DNA of 46,606 nucleotides from an uncultured Eubacterium sp. (GTDB lineage: Bacteria > Bacillota > Clostridia > Lachnospirales > Lachnospiraceae): positions 1-46,606 of the forward strand of contig CAMEVC010000019.1 in assembly GCA_945939115.1 (NCBI GenBank), given 5' to 3'. A model generated the notes under the pieces. That model did not search any database. It worked only from the letters and a program-made list of their open reading frames with translations, and had not been told where the DNA came from. Position 1 is the first letter of the stretch, and each line of letters opens with the position of its first letter. The position numbers and the translations under genes were made by a program. This document shows, in pieces, positions 24,386-33,638 of the stretch.

Positions 24386-26914
24386 GTGAGAAAGAATGAA
24401 TTGGTAAATGGTTTTATTGCAGCTATTTGTATAGTGATAGTTGTATTTGCTTTTGTTGGAATAATCATGCTAAATTATTCTGTAAATATGAGAAGAAAGC
24501 TGTATGAGACAAGCTCTGATAATCTGAATGAAGTGTATACACAGGTAAGTGAAAAGTTTATGCAGCTTACTGACCAGCAGTGGAAGCTTCTTGGAATGAC
24601 AGGAGACTATATTGATGAGGCAGATGCAGATATTGAAGATATAGAGCAGTTTCTTGCAAAGTGGAAGAAAGAATGGCATTTTACGGAGTTTTATTTTCTG
24701 AACGATAATTGTAAGTATTTATCTGCAAGTGGAAGAACAGGGTATCTTGAACTTGGAAATGCATGGAACAGCCTTGTAGTTGAAAAGCAAAATGTTGTTG
24801 TTGATGGTTCACTTCCGGGTAGTGATGAGGTTATGTTCTTTGCGATACCTGTTAATAAATCATCGACAGAGGGATTTGAATACGACTCGATTGCTGTTTC
24901 ATATAACACGGAGGATATTAATAAAGAACTGGGAGTTACGGCATTTGCTGATAAAACGAGCAGTTACATAGTGTATGCAAATGGAGATACTGTACTTCAG
25001 GCAACGGGAAGTGATGATATTGGAAGAAATATTTTCTATTATCTGAGAAATGCAGAGTTTACTGAAGGCTCGTTAGATGAGTTTATTAATGATATGAAGA
25101 TGGGAGAAAATGGAGAACTTGTATTTACTCTCAACGATGAGCAGTATTATCTTGTGTACCTGCCGGTGGGCTTTGAAGACTGGGTTCTTGCGTCAATGGT
25201 GCCTCTTAAGGTTGCTGATTCCAATATCGCAGATATACAGAAGATGACTGTTGTTATGGCAGCACATATTTCTGTGCTTCTTCTTATGATAGCAGTAATT
25301 GTTCTCTATACATATTACCGCAAATATGCAAGCTATAAAAATCACGAAATTGCACGAAGAGATATGCTTTTTTCAATTATGTCAAAAAACCTTGATGATG
25401 TATATATAATGCTTTCCTGGGGAGACTGGGAAAAGTTGTATATAAGTTCTAATATGGAGAGAATTCTGGGAGTAAAAAACGAGAAGGACATTAACTTGTG
25501 TAAATTATACAAGTTACTGGAAAAAAAGGGAGACATTCCGGAATGGGCGGAACTGAAAAAGATAAAACCCGGGGAATCAGCAATAAATGAGTACTGGATA
25601 AAACCTCAGAATTCCAATGAGTACAAGCTATTTAAACAGAGTTGTTATCACCTGGATAACGGAAGGGATAATGTCATGGTAATTATTCTGTCTGACAGAA
25701 CTTATGAACAGGAAATCAGAAACCATATCGAGGAAGCACTTCACACCGCAGAGGCGGCAAACAGCGCAAAAAGCCGGTTTTTGTCTAATATGAGCCATGA
25801 TATAAGGACGCCGATGAATGCGATTGTGGGATTTTCACAGCTTTTACTCAGGCATGACAACCAGCCGGAGAAGGTGAGAAAATATGCGGAGAAGATTGTT
25901 GTATCAAGCCAGCATCTGCTGGGACTGATTAATGATGTTCTTGATATGAGTAAAATTGAGTCGGGAAAGACCTCACTTAATCTGAGCAATGTAAATCTGG
26001 CAGATGTTGTTGTAGAGATAGACAGTATTATACGGCCACAGACTAAAAAGAGAAACCAGACATTTGTTATAAAGTCAGATGAGGCTAAACTTGGGTATAT
26101 TAAGGCAGACAAGATAAGGCTTAACCAGATACTTCTTAATATCCTTTCAAATGCGGTAAAATATACACCAGAAGGCGGAAACATAACATTTGAGATAAAG
26201 GGGATTAAAAATACGGGAAGTCAGTTCGCACATTATAGTTTTATTATTTCTGATAATGGAATCGGAATGAGCAGTGAGTATATAAAGGATATATTCAAGC
26301 CTTTCACAAGAGAAGAGAGCAGTGTGGTTGAGAATATCCAGGGAACCGGACTTGGGATGCCTATAACAAAAAGTCTTGTTGACCTTATGGGTGGTACTAT
26401 CAATATAGACAGTGTTAAGGGTGAGGGTACAACATTCGAAGTTATGCTTGAATTCGGTATCCCCGATGTGGAAGAATTTCACGAATTCAAAATGGAAAAG
26501 AATTCTAATGAAGGTGGAAGAGGTGTGCTTGTAGGGAAGAATTTCCTTGTGGCGGAGGATAATGTCATAAATGCGGAAATGCTTAAAGAATTACTGAGAA
26601 CAGAGGGGGCAACCTGCGATTTTGCAAAGGATGGACGTTCGGTTGTTAATACATTCAGCAAATCATCTCCAGGCCAGTATGATATGATATTTATGGATGT
26701 ACAGATGCCTAATATGGATGGTTATGAAGCAACAAGGGCGATAAGACAGTTGGAACATCCGGATGCAAAGAATATTCCGATTGTTGCCTTGACGGCGGAC
26801 GCATTTACCAAAGATGTTAATTCAGCGGTTGAAAGTGGAATGAATGGTCATATTGCAAAGCCTGTTGATGTGGAGAGAATAAAAGAAATAGTTGGGTCGC
26901 TCGTGGTTGCATAG
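24386..26914 (+). CDS. Hybrid sensor histidine kinase/response regulator
   Basis: An 842-residue hybrid kinase starting at GTG 24386 (AGGG just before). Membrane helices at about 8-32 and 285-310 flank an extracellular sensor of about 250 residues (dCache-like in size and pattern). A PAS-like cytoplasmic segment (about 325-450) precedes the HisKA H-box NMSHDIRTPMNAIVGFSQ with His471. The ATPase boxes are QILLNILSNAVKYTPEGG, SDNGIGM and GTGLGMPI. The C-terminal receiver has acidic residues in LVAEDNVINAEML, phospho-acceptor Asp771 (IFMDVQMPNMDGYEA) and Lys in HIAKPVD. There is no DNA-binding output, so signalling must go through another partner or phosphorelay. It is coupled to the lipoprotein gene upstream. 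Confidence 0.92.
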   Translation: MRKNELVNGFIAAICIVIVVFAFVGIIMLNYSVNMRRKLYETSSDNLNEVYTQVSEKFMQLTDQQWKLLGMTGDYIDEADADIEDIEQFLAKWKKEWHFTEFYFLNDNCKYLSASGRTGYLELGNAWNSLVVEKQNVVVDGSLPGSDEVMFFAIPVNKSSTEGFEYDSIAVSYNTEDINKELGVTAFADKTSSYIVYANGDTVLQATGSDDIGRNIFYYLRNAEFTEGSLDEFINDMKMGENGELVFTLNDEQYYLVYLPVGFEDWVLASMVPLKVADSNIADIQKMTVVMAAHISVLLLMIAVIVLYTYYRKYASYKNHEIARRDMLFSIMSKNLDDVYIMLSWGDWEKLYISSNMERILGVKNEKDINLCKLYKLLEKKGDIPEWAELKKIKPGESAINEYWIKPQNSNEYKLFKQSCYHLDNGRDNVMVIILSDRTYEQEIRNHIEEALHTAEAANSAKSRFLSNMSHDIRTPMNAIVGFSQLLLRHDNQPEKVRKYAEKIVVSSQHLLGLINDVLDMSKIESGKTSLNLSNVNLADVVVEIDSIIRPQTKKRNQTFVIKSDEAKLGYIKADKIRLNQILLNILSNAVKYTPEGGNITFEIKGIKNTGSQFAHYSFIISDNGIGMSSEYIKDIFKPFTREESSVVENIQGTGLGMPITKSLVDLMGGTINIDSVKGEGTTFEVMLEFGIPDVEEFHEFKMEKNSNEGGRGVLVGKNFLVAEDNVINAEMLKELLRTEGATCDFAKDGRSVVNTFSKSSPGQYDMIFMDVQMPNMDGYEATRAIRQLEHPDAKNIPIVALTADAFTKDVNSAVESGMNGHIAKPVDVERIKEIVGSLVVA

Positions 26915-26940
26915 ATATGAAGCCGGAAAGTGTAGAAGAT

Positions 26941-26980
26941 TTTACATAGATTTTACATAAGCCATACGATACATTTTACA
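26941..26980 (+). promoter_or_regulatory. PhoP-box-like direct repeats upstream of the Na/Pi cotransporter
   Basis: TTTACA occurs at 26941-26946 and 26952-26957 (11-bp period) and again at 26975-26980, with a weaker match (CATACG) at 26963-26968. Bacillus PhoP binds TT(A/T)ACA-like repeats spaced 11 bp apart. A -10-like TATTAA follows at 26987-26992. Location before a phosphate transporter and a PhoB/PhoR-like pair makes a Pho-regulon site likely. Confidence 0.6.
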
Positions 26981-27039
26981 ATCATTTATTAATATGTAGA
27001 AGATATGTGCAAAAGTCGATAAAAAGGAGCTTATGTAAA

Positions 27040-28830
27040 ATGGATATTTTCGGTGTGTTAACAATGGTGGGAGGACTGGCATTGTTCCTGTATGGAATGA
27101 ATGTTATGGGTGACTCCCTGGCCAGACTTTCCGGTGGAAAGCTGGAACAGATACTGGAGAAACTTACGTCTAAGAAGATTATGGCTGTTATTCTCGGCCT
27201 TGCAGTGACTGCGGTTATTCAGTCCTCATCGGCGACAACGGTTATGGTCGTGGGATTTGTCAATTCCGGAATAATGCAGTTGTCACAGGCTGTAGGCATT
27301 ATCATGGGAGCTAATGTAGGTACAACAGTGACTTCGTGGATGCTTTCTCTAACCGGTATAGAGGGTGCAGGATGGGTTAATCTGTTAAAGCCGTCATCAT
27401 TTTCACCAGTGCTTGCCGCTGTCGGAATTATTATGCTCATGACATGCAAGGACAACTCAAAAAAGAAGGATATCGGCAGTATTTTTCTGGGTTTTGCAAT
27501 TCTTATGTTTGGAATGGAGACAATGAGTGATGCGGTTGCACCTCTTGCACAGAATGAGAAATTTACAGGTATTCTCACTATATTTTCAAACCCTCTGTTT
27601 GGACTTTTTGCGGGAACTGTGCTGACAGCGGTTATTCAGTCATCCTCTGCCTCAGTAGGTATACTGCAGGCATTGTGCCTTACAGGAGCCGTAAATTATG
27701 CAACAGCAATACCTATTATTATGGGACAGAATATTGGTACATGTATAACTGCACTTGTATCTTCAATCGGTGCGAAGAAGAATGCCAAAAGAGCATCCAT
27801 GATACATTTGTATTTCAATATGATTGGAACAATAATATTCATGGTTCTGTTTTATTCACTGAACGCATTAATGCAGTTTGATTTCCTGTCAAATTCGGCA
27901 AATGCGGCAGGAATAGCAGTGATTCACAGCCTCTTTAATATAGGCTGCGTGGTGGTTCTCTATCCTTTTTCAAATGTGCTTGTTAAGCTGGCAAAATTAT
28001 CTATTCCGGATGGAAAGCATGAAGATGTCGTGCAGACTAAGGTTGCAGCAGACCTTGCAGCACTTGATGAACGTTTCCTTGAGACTCCGGGTGTTGCCAT
28101 GGAGCTGTGCAGGAACACTGCTGTCAAGATGGCAAAGGTATCACAGGAGGCACTTAATAAAGCCCTGGCGGTTATATATAATTATTCTGATAATGCTTAT
28201 AATGAGGTTGCTGCTCTTGAGGAGGATGTGGACCAGTATGAGGATAAGCTTGGCTCTTATCTTGTGAAGGTCGGAAACTGTGATTTATCCAGACATGATA
28301 ACCATACATTTTCAATTCTTCTGCATTGTATGAGCGATTTCGAGAGAATATCAGACCACGCAATCAATATAGCTAAGTCAGCAAAGGAAATGCATGATAA
28401 GGATGCTTATTTCTCAAAGAATGCACTTAAAGAACTTGAAACATTTGCAAGGGCAGTGCATGATATAGTTAATGAGACTGTGAAGGTATTCGAGAATCAG
28501 GACATAGAGGCGGCAAAGCATATTGAGCCGCTTGAACAGGTTATAGACGGGCTTAATCTTGAGATTAAGCAGAGGCATATTGGAAGGCTGAGAAAAGGAC
28601 AGTGTACGATTGAGACGGGACTTATACTTGAAGATATAATAACTAACTTTGAGAGAGTGTCAGATCACTGTTCTAATATTGCAGTATGCATGATAGAAGT
28701 AAGAGATAACGGATTTGAGACACATGGGTATCTTGAACACCTGACCAATGAAGATAATCCTGAATTTGCAAAGGAATGTATGGGATACTATAAGCGGTAC
28801 CAGCTTCCGGAATTAGAGACGACTGACTAA
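27040..28830 (+). CDS. Na+/phosphate cotransporter with C-terminal PhoU-like domain
   Basis: A 596-residue NptA/YjbB-type protein. ATG 27040 is taken with AAGGAG at 27024-27029. Two homologous membrane halves carry the hallmark TAVIQSSSATTVMVVGFVN (about residue 60) and TAVIQSSSASVGILQALC (about residue 205), each followed by GxNxGT (MGANVGTTVTS, MGQNIGTCITA). After about residue 345 the soluble part is helical and PhoU-like, with two repeats (EEDVDQYEDKLGSYLVKV and HCMSDFERISDHAINIAK; then EDIITNFERVSDHCSNIA). It imports phosphate with Na+, and the PhoU part may sense or gate. The two-component genes start 20 nt downstream. Confidence 0.92.
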   Translation: MDIFGVLTMVGGLALFLYGMNVMGDSLARLSGGKLEQILEKLTSKKIMAVILGLAVTAVIQSSSATTVMVVGFVNSGIMQLSQAVGIIMGANVGTTVTSWMLSLTGIEGAGWVNLLKPSSFSPVLAAVGIIMLMTCKDNSKKKDIGSIFLGFAILMFGMETMSDAVAPLAQNEKFTGILTIFSNPLFGLFAGTVLTAVIQSSSASVGILQALCLTGAVNYATAIPIIMGQNIGTCITALVSSIGAKKNAKRASMIHLYFNMIGTIIFMVLFYSLNALMQFDFLSNSANAAGIAVIHSLFNIGCVVVLYPFSNVLVKLAKLSIPDGKHEDVVQTKVAADLAALDERFLETPGVAMELCRNTAVKMAKVSQEALNKALAVIYNYSDNAYNEVAALEEDVDQYEDKLGSYLVKVGNCDLSRHDNHTFSILLHCMSDFERISDHAINIAKSAKEMHDKDAYFSKNALKELETFARAVHDIVNETVKVFENQDIEAAKHIEPLEQVIDGLNLEIKQRHIGRLRKGQCTIETGLILEDIITNFERVSDHCSNIAVCMIEVRDNGFETHGYLEHLTNEDNPEFAKECMGYYKRYQLPELETTD

Positions 28831-28850
28831 ATGATAAGGAGATTAGAGAT

Positions 28851-29519
28851 ATGGCTCTTATATATGTAGTTGAGGACGATGAAAGTATAAGGGAAATAGA
28901 GACAATTGCGTTAAAGAACAGCGGGCATATAGTGAGTGCTTTTGAATGTGCAAAGGATTTCTTTAAGAAGATTGATGAAATTCTGCCTGACCTTGTTCTT
29001 CTGGATATTATGCTCCCTGATGAGAGTGGATATGAGATAATCAAAAAGCTGCGCGCAAGGACAGCCACAAAGCGGCTGCCTGTAATTATGGTAACAGCTA
29101 AGTCAACTGAACTGGACATGATTAAGGGACTTGAGGATGGCGCAGATGACTACATCAAAAAGCCATTTTCAGTTATGGAGCTTATCACAAGAGTTAAGGC
29201 ATTGTTAAGAAGAACGGATGTGGGAGATGTGAAGGTTATGAAGCTCGGGGAGATTGAGCTTAATCACGAGAGACATACTGTCACTGTTTCAGGAGAAAAT
29301 GTAGAACTCACATTTAAGGAGTATGAGCTTTTAAGATACCTTATGTCTAATAAAAATATTGTTCTGTCCAGGGAATCTATTGTTCTTAAAGTTTGGGGAA
29401 CGGAGTTTGAAGGAGAATCCAGAACTGTCGATATGCACATTAAAACATTAAGGCAGAAACTGGGAGAGGCCGGCGGCAGGATAAGAACTGTAAGAAATGT
29501 CGGATATGTAATTGAGTAG
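28851..29519 (+). CDS. OmpR/PhoB-family response regulator
   Basis: A 222-residue regulator. The receiver domain has the acidic pocket VEDDESIREIE, phospho-acceptor Asp in LVLLDIMLPDESG (about residue 51), Thr in MVTAKS and Lys in YIKKPFSVMEL. Residues 125-222 are a winged-helix domain (LTFKEYELLRYLMSNKNIVL, RTVDMHIKTLRQKL, RTVRNVGYVIE). AAGGAG precedes ATG 28851. Placed between a phosphate transporter and a PhoR-like kinase and behind PhoP-box-like repeats, it is probably the phosphate-starvation regulator, though the name is an inference from context. Confidence 0.9.
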   Translation: MALIYVVEDDESIREIETIALKNSGHIVSAFECAKDFFKKIDEILPDLVLLDIMLPDESGYEIIKKLRARTATKRLPVIMVTAKSTELDMIKGLEDGADDYIKKPFSVMELITRVKALLRRTDVGDVKVMKLGEIELNHERHTVTVSGENVELTFKEYELLRYLMSNKNIVLSRESIVLKVWGTEFEGESRTVDMHIKTLRQKLGEAGGRIRTVRNVGYVIE

Positions 29520-29548
29520 GTGATTTTACCGGAGAGTGGAAACAGGAT

Positions 29549-30874
29549 ATGAAGCAGAAGATTAATTTAAGGCTGATTGGGACAGCTGTTATTGCGGTTT
29601 TAGCAACGGCGGTGGGAATTACATTTATTTATTACGGACTTTTCAAAAAACAGGTTCAGGAGGATTTGCGGATTAATGCAGAAATTCTGGTGGATACAGG
29701 TGCGTTCAGCACTGGTGTGGAAAGTAAAATAATAAATGAATCTGAGTTTCCTATAGAGAATCTGAGGATGACATGGATTGGAGCAGACGGAACGGTACTT
29801 TATGATAATGATAATAATCCTCAGGATATGCAGAATCATTTTGACAGGCCGGAAGTACAGAATGCCCTTGCCAACGGAAGTGGTGAGTGTATCAGAAAGT
29901 CAGATACAATGAATATGAGTACATTTTATTATGCTTTAAAGCAGAAAGATGGCTCGGTGATAAGAGTCTCAAGGGATGCAGGGAATATTATTAATGTCTT
30001 TGTAAAAGTATTTCCGACAATTCTGCTTATTATTGCAGTCATTATTGCTATGTGCATTATAATATCACATTTTCTGACGAGGACGCTTCTTGAGCCTATT
30101 GAAAATATGGCAAAGAATATCGAGGATACACAGGGCAGGCCTGTATATAAAGAATTGGAGCCTTTTGCAGAAAAAATAAGACTCCAGCATGAGAATATTC
30201 TTGCGGCAGCGAGGAGCCGTCAGGATTTTACAGCCAATGTTTCCCATGAGTTAAAGACCCCTTTGACAGCGATTTCCGGCTATGCAGAGCTGATTGAGAA
30301 CGAGATGGTAAGCCATGAGCAGGAGATACATTTTGCCCATGAGATTAAAAAGAATTCTGAGAGACTGCTCTGCCTAATCAATGATATTATAAGGCTTTCG
30401 GAACTTGACCATAAGGAGATGCCAAGAAAGTATGAGAATTTTGACCTTTACGAGCTATTAAAGGATTGCTCAGAATCACTGAAAGTCAGTGCGGTAAAGC
30501 AGAATATAATGTTTTCATATTCGGGGGGACCCTGTACAATACGCGGTAATAAGGATATGATACGGGAACTTATTGATAATCTGGTACAGAACGCCATCAG
30601 GTATAATAAAGAGGGCGGGCATGTGGAAGTTTTTGCCGGTCCGGTTGATGGAAAGCCGCAGCTCAAGGTGAAGGACAATGGTATTGGAATACCTAAAGAC
30701 CAGCAGGAGAGGATATTTGAGAGGTTTTACAGAGTTGACAAGAGCCGCTCTAAGGAAACAGGAGGAACAGGTCTTGGTCTTGCTATTGTGAAACACATTG
30801 TGGAGCTTCATGATGCGAGAATATATATCGAGAGCGAAGTAGATAAAGGAACAGAAATCTGGGTAGAATTCTAG
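29549..30874 (+). CDS. PhoR-like sensor histidine kinase
   Basis: A 441-residue kinase. Membrane helices at about 7-31 and 150-175 flank a 115-residue extracellular sensor with the pattern of PhoR-type kinases (MTWIGADGTVLYDND, then VIRVSRDAGNIINV). A HAMP-like stretch follows (LLEPIENMAKNIED). The H-box is TANVSHELKTPLTAISGY with His233; N-box ELIDNLVQNAIRYNKEGG; G1 VKDNGIGIP; F-box IFERFYRVDKSRS; G2 GTGLGLAIVKHI. It probably phosphorylates the regulator 29 nt upstream. The ribosome binding site is weak, suggesting translation coupled to that gene. Confidence 0.9.
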   Translation: MKQKINLRLIGTAVIAVLATAVGITFIYYGLFKKQVQEDLRINAEILVDTGAFSTGVESKIINESEFPIENLRMTWIGADGTVLYDNDNNPQDMQNHFDRPEVQNALANGSGECIRKSDTMNMSTFYYALKQKDGSVIRVSRDAGNIINVFVKVFPTILLIIAVIIAMCIIISHFLTRTLLEPIENMAKNIEDTQGRPVYKELEPFAEKIRLQHENILAAARSRQDFTANVSHELKTPLTAISGYAELIENEMVSHEQEIHFAHEIKKNSERLLCLINDIIRLSELDHKEMPRKYENFDLYELLKDCSESLKVSAVKQNIMFSYSGGPCTIRGNKDMIRELIDNLVQNAIRYNKEGGHVEVFAGPVDGKPQLKVKDNGIGIPKDQQERIFERFYRVDKSRSKETGGTGLGLAIVKHIVELHDARIYIESEVDKGTEIWVEF

Positions 30875-30882
30875 GACTGACG

Positions 30883-30918
30883 GAGTGAAAGATTTGAAAT
30901 CTTTCACTCTTTTCTTTT
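30883..30918 (+). terminator. Intrinsic terminator of the phosphate operon
   Basis: GAGTGAAAGATTT and AAATCTTTCACTC (within 30883-30910) form a near-perfect hairpin followed by TTTTCTTTT. Confidence 0.85.
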
Positions 30919-31015
30919 ACAAGAGCGCAGATTTGTTATATTATATGTATAATGAAAGTTAAAGAAATAATCCGGCAGTGTGCTGAATATAATATAGATG
31001 AGGATTAATGATAAG

Positions 31016-32074
31016 ATGAAGAAGAGCAGAATAAAACCACTATATATTGCTGTTGCGGTAGTGATTGTTGTAATATTGACAGCTGTGGCAGTATTAATTA
31101 GTTTTACATCTTCAAAGAATGATAGTTCCAAGACGGCGCAGGTAAGTCTTGATAAAGCTAATCTCAAGGCAGACGGGCAGTTAGAACAGCCATCACAGAA
31201 GGAGAAAACGCAGGTTGATATATTGTTTGATAACAAGGCAATAGCTGTGGGGACAAGTCTTAAGGTGACGGCAATTGTTACTCCGGATGACAACGACAGG
31301 GCGATTGTGTGGACAAGCAGTAATGAAGCGGTATTTACTGTTGATAAGGATGGAATTATCACTATTGTTGGTGAAGGCGTGGCAACCCTTACAGCTACTG
31401 TGGGAAGTGTTTCGGACGCAGTTGTAATCGAGGGAATAAGGAGTATCGCTGACGGCTCTGATAATGGCTTCAGTGTGTATATACCATCTTCCGGTAATAC
31501 ATATTCAGAGAATAATAATTCTGGTGCCGGAACTGGCAGTGGTACTGGTGGAGGCTCGGCAAACGGAGGTTCGACAGGAGGCAACTCAACCGGTGGCGGC
31601 TCAACGGTCGGAAGTTTGTCAGAAGGCAGTTCAACGGGAGGCAGTTCGACAGGTGGCAGTTCGACAGGTGGCGGCTCGATAGGAGGAGACTCGGCTGGCA
31701 GCAGTTCGTCAGAAGGCAGTTCAACCGGCGTAGGCTCGACCGGAGCCGGCTCGTCAGGTATTGAGGATGCAATTGTCGATAATGGTTTTGAGCAGACTTT
31801 GTCGAATGTATATGTCTGCGTAGATAATGGAACATATTATGGAGAAATTATTACGCAGAGCAATGTGACAATTATTTATATCAAGCAGAGAAGTGCTGAA
31901 TTTGACAGAAGGATTAATAATGTTTTAGAGAGCCTGATTCCAGGGAATTCTTCACAGGTGTGGAATAATTATCTCTCAGCATCAACAGACAGAACATTTA
32001 CTGTCGATGGAAGAAAAGTTAGAATAGTTGTGGCAGCAGGTGGCGGTCACTCTCAAATTGTAATATACAATTAG
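31016..32074 (+). CDS. Secreted or surface-anchored protein with Ig-like domain and GSSTG repeats
   Basis: A 352-residue protein; ATG 31016 (AGGA at 31001-31004) is preferred to 30998, which has no ribosome binding site. Residues 8-32 are a single N-terminal membrane helix, so the rest is outside. Residues about 65-145 form a Big_2-like bacterial Ig domain (IAVGTSLKVTAIVTPDDNDR, VWTSSNEAVFTVDKDG, VGEGVATLTATVG). A low-complexity Gly/Ser/Thr linker of 5-residue repeats spans about 170-248. The last 100 residues are a globular domain of unknown type (LSNVYVCVDNGTYYGEIITQ, VWNNYLSASTDRTF). There is no sortase motif. An envelope spacer or adhesin is plausible; function unknown. It lies upstream of the c-di-AMP operon with a 59-nt gap. 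Confidence 0.75.
   Translation: MKKSRIKPLYIAVAVVIVVILTAVAVLISFTSSKNDSSKTAQVSLDKANLKADGQLEQPSQKEKTQVDILFDNKAIAVGTSLKVTAIVTPDDNDRAIVWTSSNEAVFTVDKDGIITIVGEGVATLTATVGSVSDAVVIEGIRSIADGSDNGFSVYIPSSGNTYSENNNSGAGTGSGTGGGSANGGSTGGNSTGGGSTVGSLSEGSSTGGSSTGGSSTGGGSIGGDSAGSSSSEGSSTGVGSTGAGSSGIEDAIVDNGFEQTLSNVYVCVDNGTYYGEIITQSNVTIIYIKQRSAEFDRRINNVLESLIPGNSSQVWNNYLSASTDRTFTVDGRKVRIVVAAGGGHSQIVIYN
31537..31759 (+). repeat. 15-bp tandem repeats encoding GSSTG
   Basis: About fifteen imperfect 15-nt units of the type GGCAGTTCGACAGGT encode (G/S)-rich pentapeptides. The units from 31625 to 31675 are nearly identical, the outer ones degenerate. All keep the reading frame. Confidence 0.8.
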
Positions 32075-32133
32075 ACAGAAATATGTTATATTCTAAGATA
32101 TATAGGCAAAACTTATTTTATGAGGTGAATGAA

Positions 32134-32529
32134 TTGCTTAATGAGAATAAGATTAAAATGATGACCAAAATGGCCATATACGAGAAGAATGAAGGAAGGA
32201 AAATGCTGAAGACGGCTAAGTACTTCAAGGGAGATTATATTGCCTTTGGCATATTAAAGACTATTATATCTACAACATTTGCAGGGGTAATTCTGCTTGC
32301 GATGTATTTCCTCTGTAATGCAGAGGGTATGATACAGGATATCAATAATCTGGATTATATGGGACTTGCCAGAAAGTTCGCATTTTATTATGTCCTTATG
32401 CTTATTGTGTTTTGTACAATTGCCGGATTTGTGTACTATTTCAGATATGAGAGTACCAGAAAGGGATTGAAGAGATATTTTTCAAGACTTAATAAGCTGG
32501 AAAGATTTTACACAGGACAGAAGAAATAA
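32134..32529 (+). CDS. Small two-helix membrane protein, function unknown
   Basis: A 131-residue protein. The TTG at 32134 is preferred because GAGGTG precedes it by about 7 nt and the product then starts LLNENKIKMMTKMAIYEKNEG, a sensible N-terminus; an ATG at 32083 lacks a ribosome binding site. Two membrane helices (about 50-72 and 90-112) are flanked by basic residues, with a cytoplasmic N-terminal helix. I recognise it only as a conserved type seen beside cdaA in related genomes from memory, not verified. It is followed 16 nt later by another membrane protein gene and then cdaA, so it belongs to that operon. Confidence 0.65.
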   Translation: MLNENKIKMMTKMAIYEKNEGRKMLKTAKYFKGDYIAFGILKTIISTTFAGVILLAMYFLCNAEGMIQDINNLDYMGLARKFAFYYVLMLIVFCTIAGFVYYFRYESTRKGLKRYFSRLNKLERFYTGQKK

Positions 32530-32545
32530 TTGTTTGGAGGCATAA

Positions 32546-33589
32546 ATGGCATTTTTATTAGATTTAAAGGAAAGTTTTAAGAAATTTTACAACAGATACA
32601 ACACATATATTATTCCCGCATCGAAATTTCTTATAGCTCTTATTTCATTTATTATGATTAATGCGAGCATAGGATATATGGACAAGCTTAAGAATCCGGT
32701 ATTTGCGATTCTGTTATCGGTTGTATGTGCATTTTTACCAAGTGGATTTACACTGATTATTCTGTCAGTGTTTATGCTTTTACATTTATATGCTATTTCA
32801 GCAGAATTTGCATTGCTGGCACTTTGTGTTGTCCTTCTTATGTATCTGCTGTATTTCAGATTTACACCGAAGTCAGCGTACATACTTATTATTACAGCAA
32901 TGTTGTGCTGGATTAAGATGCCTTTTGTTATTCCTGTGGCAATCGGTTTATGCTCATCAGCGCTTGCAGTTATTCCGGTAAGCTTTGGTATTGTGATTTA
33001 TTATATCATCAGGACAGCAAGTGATTATGAGGCAGCTATTTCTAACCAGTCTCTTACAGAGAGTATGAAGCAGATTTCTTACCTTGTGGGAAGTCTTCTT
33101 AAGAACAGACAGATGCTTGTTATGATTATTGCAGCGGCTGTTACTATAATTGTTGTATATATCATAAGAAGACAGAAGATAGACCACTCATGGAAAATTG
33201 CGATAATTATTGGAAGCATAACAGAATTTCTGATTCTTGTTGTTGGACAGATTGCATTAAAGGCAGATTTTAATATTGTTTTAATAATTGTAGGGGTTAT
33301 ATTGGGCGCTGCAGTTTCTTATATATGTAATATTGTGTTCTTTGCGCTGGATTACAATCGTACAGAGTATGTCCAGTACGAGGATGATGAGTATTACTAC
33401 TATGTCAAGGCAGTTCCTAAGATAAATGTAGCTAGTGCGGATGTGAGAATTAAGCATATTAATGCTAAGAAAACCAAGAAGACATCTGATATAAGACAGA
33501 TGAGAACTCAGGATTCTGCAAGAAATAATGGTTCTGCAGCAGCTAATGAGGAAGATGACGATATTTTATTTTACGATGACGATAAGTAA
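32546..33589 (+). CDS. Polytopic membrane protein of unknown function, cdaA operon
   Basis: A 347-residue protein with about nine to ten membrane helices (residues 20-275) and a charged cytoplasmic tail ending in an acidic cluster (ANEEDDDILFYDDDK). GGAGG at 32536-32540 precedes the ATG. There is no motif I can link to a transporter family. Spacing to the preceding gene (16 nt) and to cdaA (49 nt) places it in the c-di-AMP operon, so it may be a partner or effector in envelope or potassium homeostasis; this is context only. Confidence 0.7.
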   Translation: MAFLLDLKESFKKFYNRYNTYIIPASKFLIALISFIMINASIGYMDKLKNPVFAILLSVVCAFLPSGFTLIILSVFMLLHLYAISAEFALLALCVVLLMYLLYFRFTPKSAYILIITAMLCWIKMPFVIPVAIGLCSSALAVIPVSFGIVIYYIIRTASDYEAAISNQSLTESMKQISYLVGSLLKNRQMLVMIIAAAVTIIVVYIIRRQKIDHSWKIAIIIGSITEFLILVVGQIALKADFNIVLIIVGVILGAAVSYICNIVFFALDYNRTEYVQYEDDEYYYYVKAVPKINVASADVRIKHINAKKTKKTSDIRQMRTQDSARNNGSAAANEEDDDILFYDDDK

Positions 33590-33638
33590 TAATTAACTAT
33601 GGATGACATGTAATCAAAGAGACGGAGGCAATATTATT

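Noticed and set aside
30904..31584. A 226-codon minus-strand open frame rich in Pro and Ser opposite the surface-protein gene
   Set aside because: It is a mirror of the repeat-bearing plus-strand gene, has no ribosome binding site, and its hydrophobic runs mirror plus-strand codon patterns.
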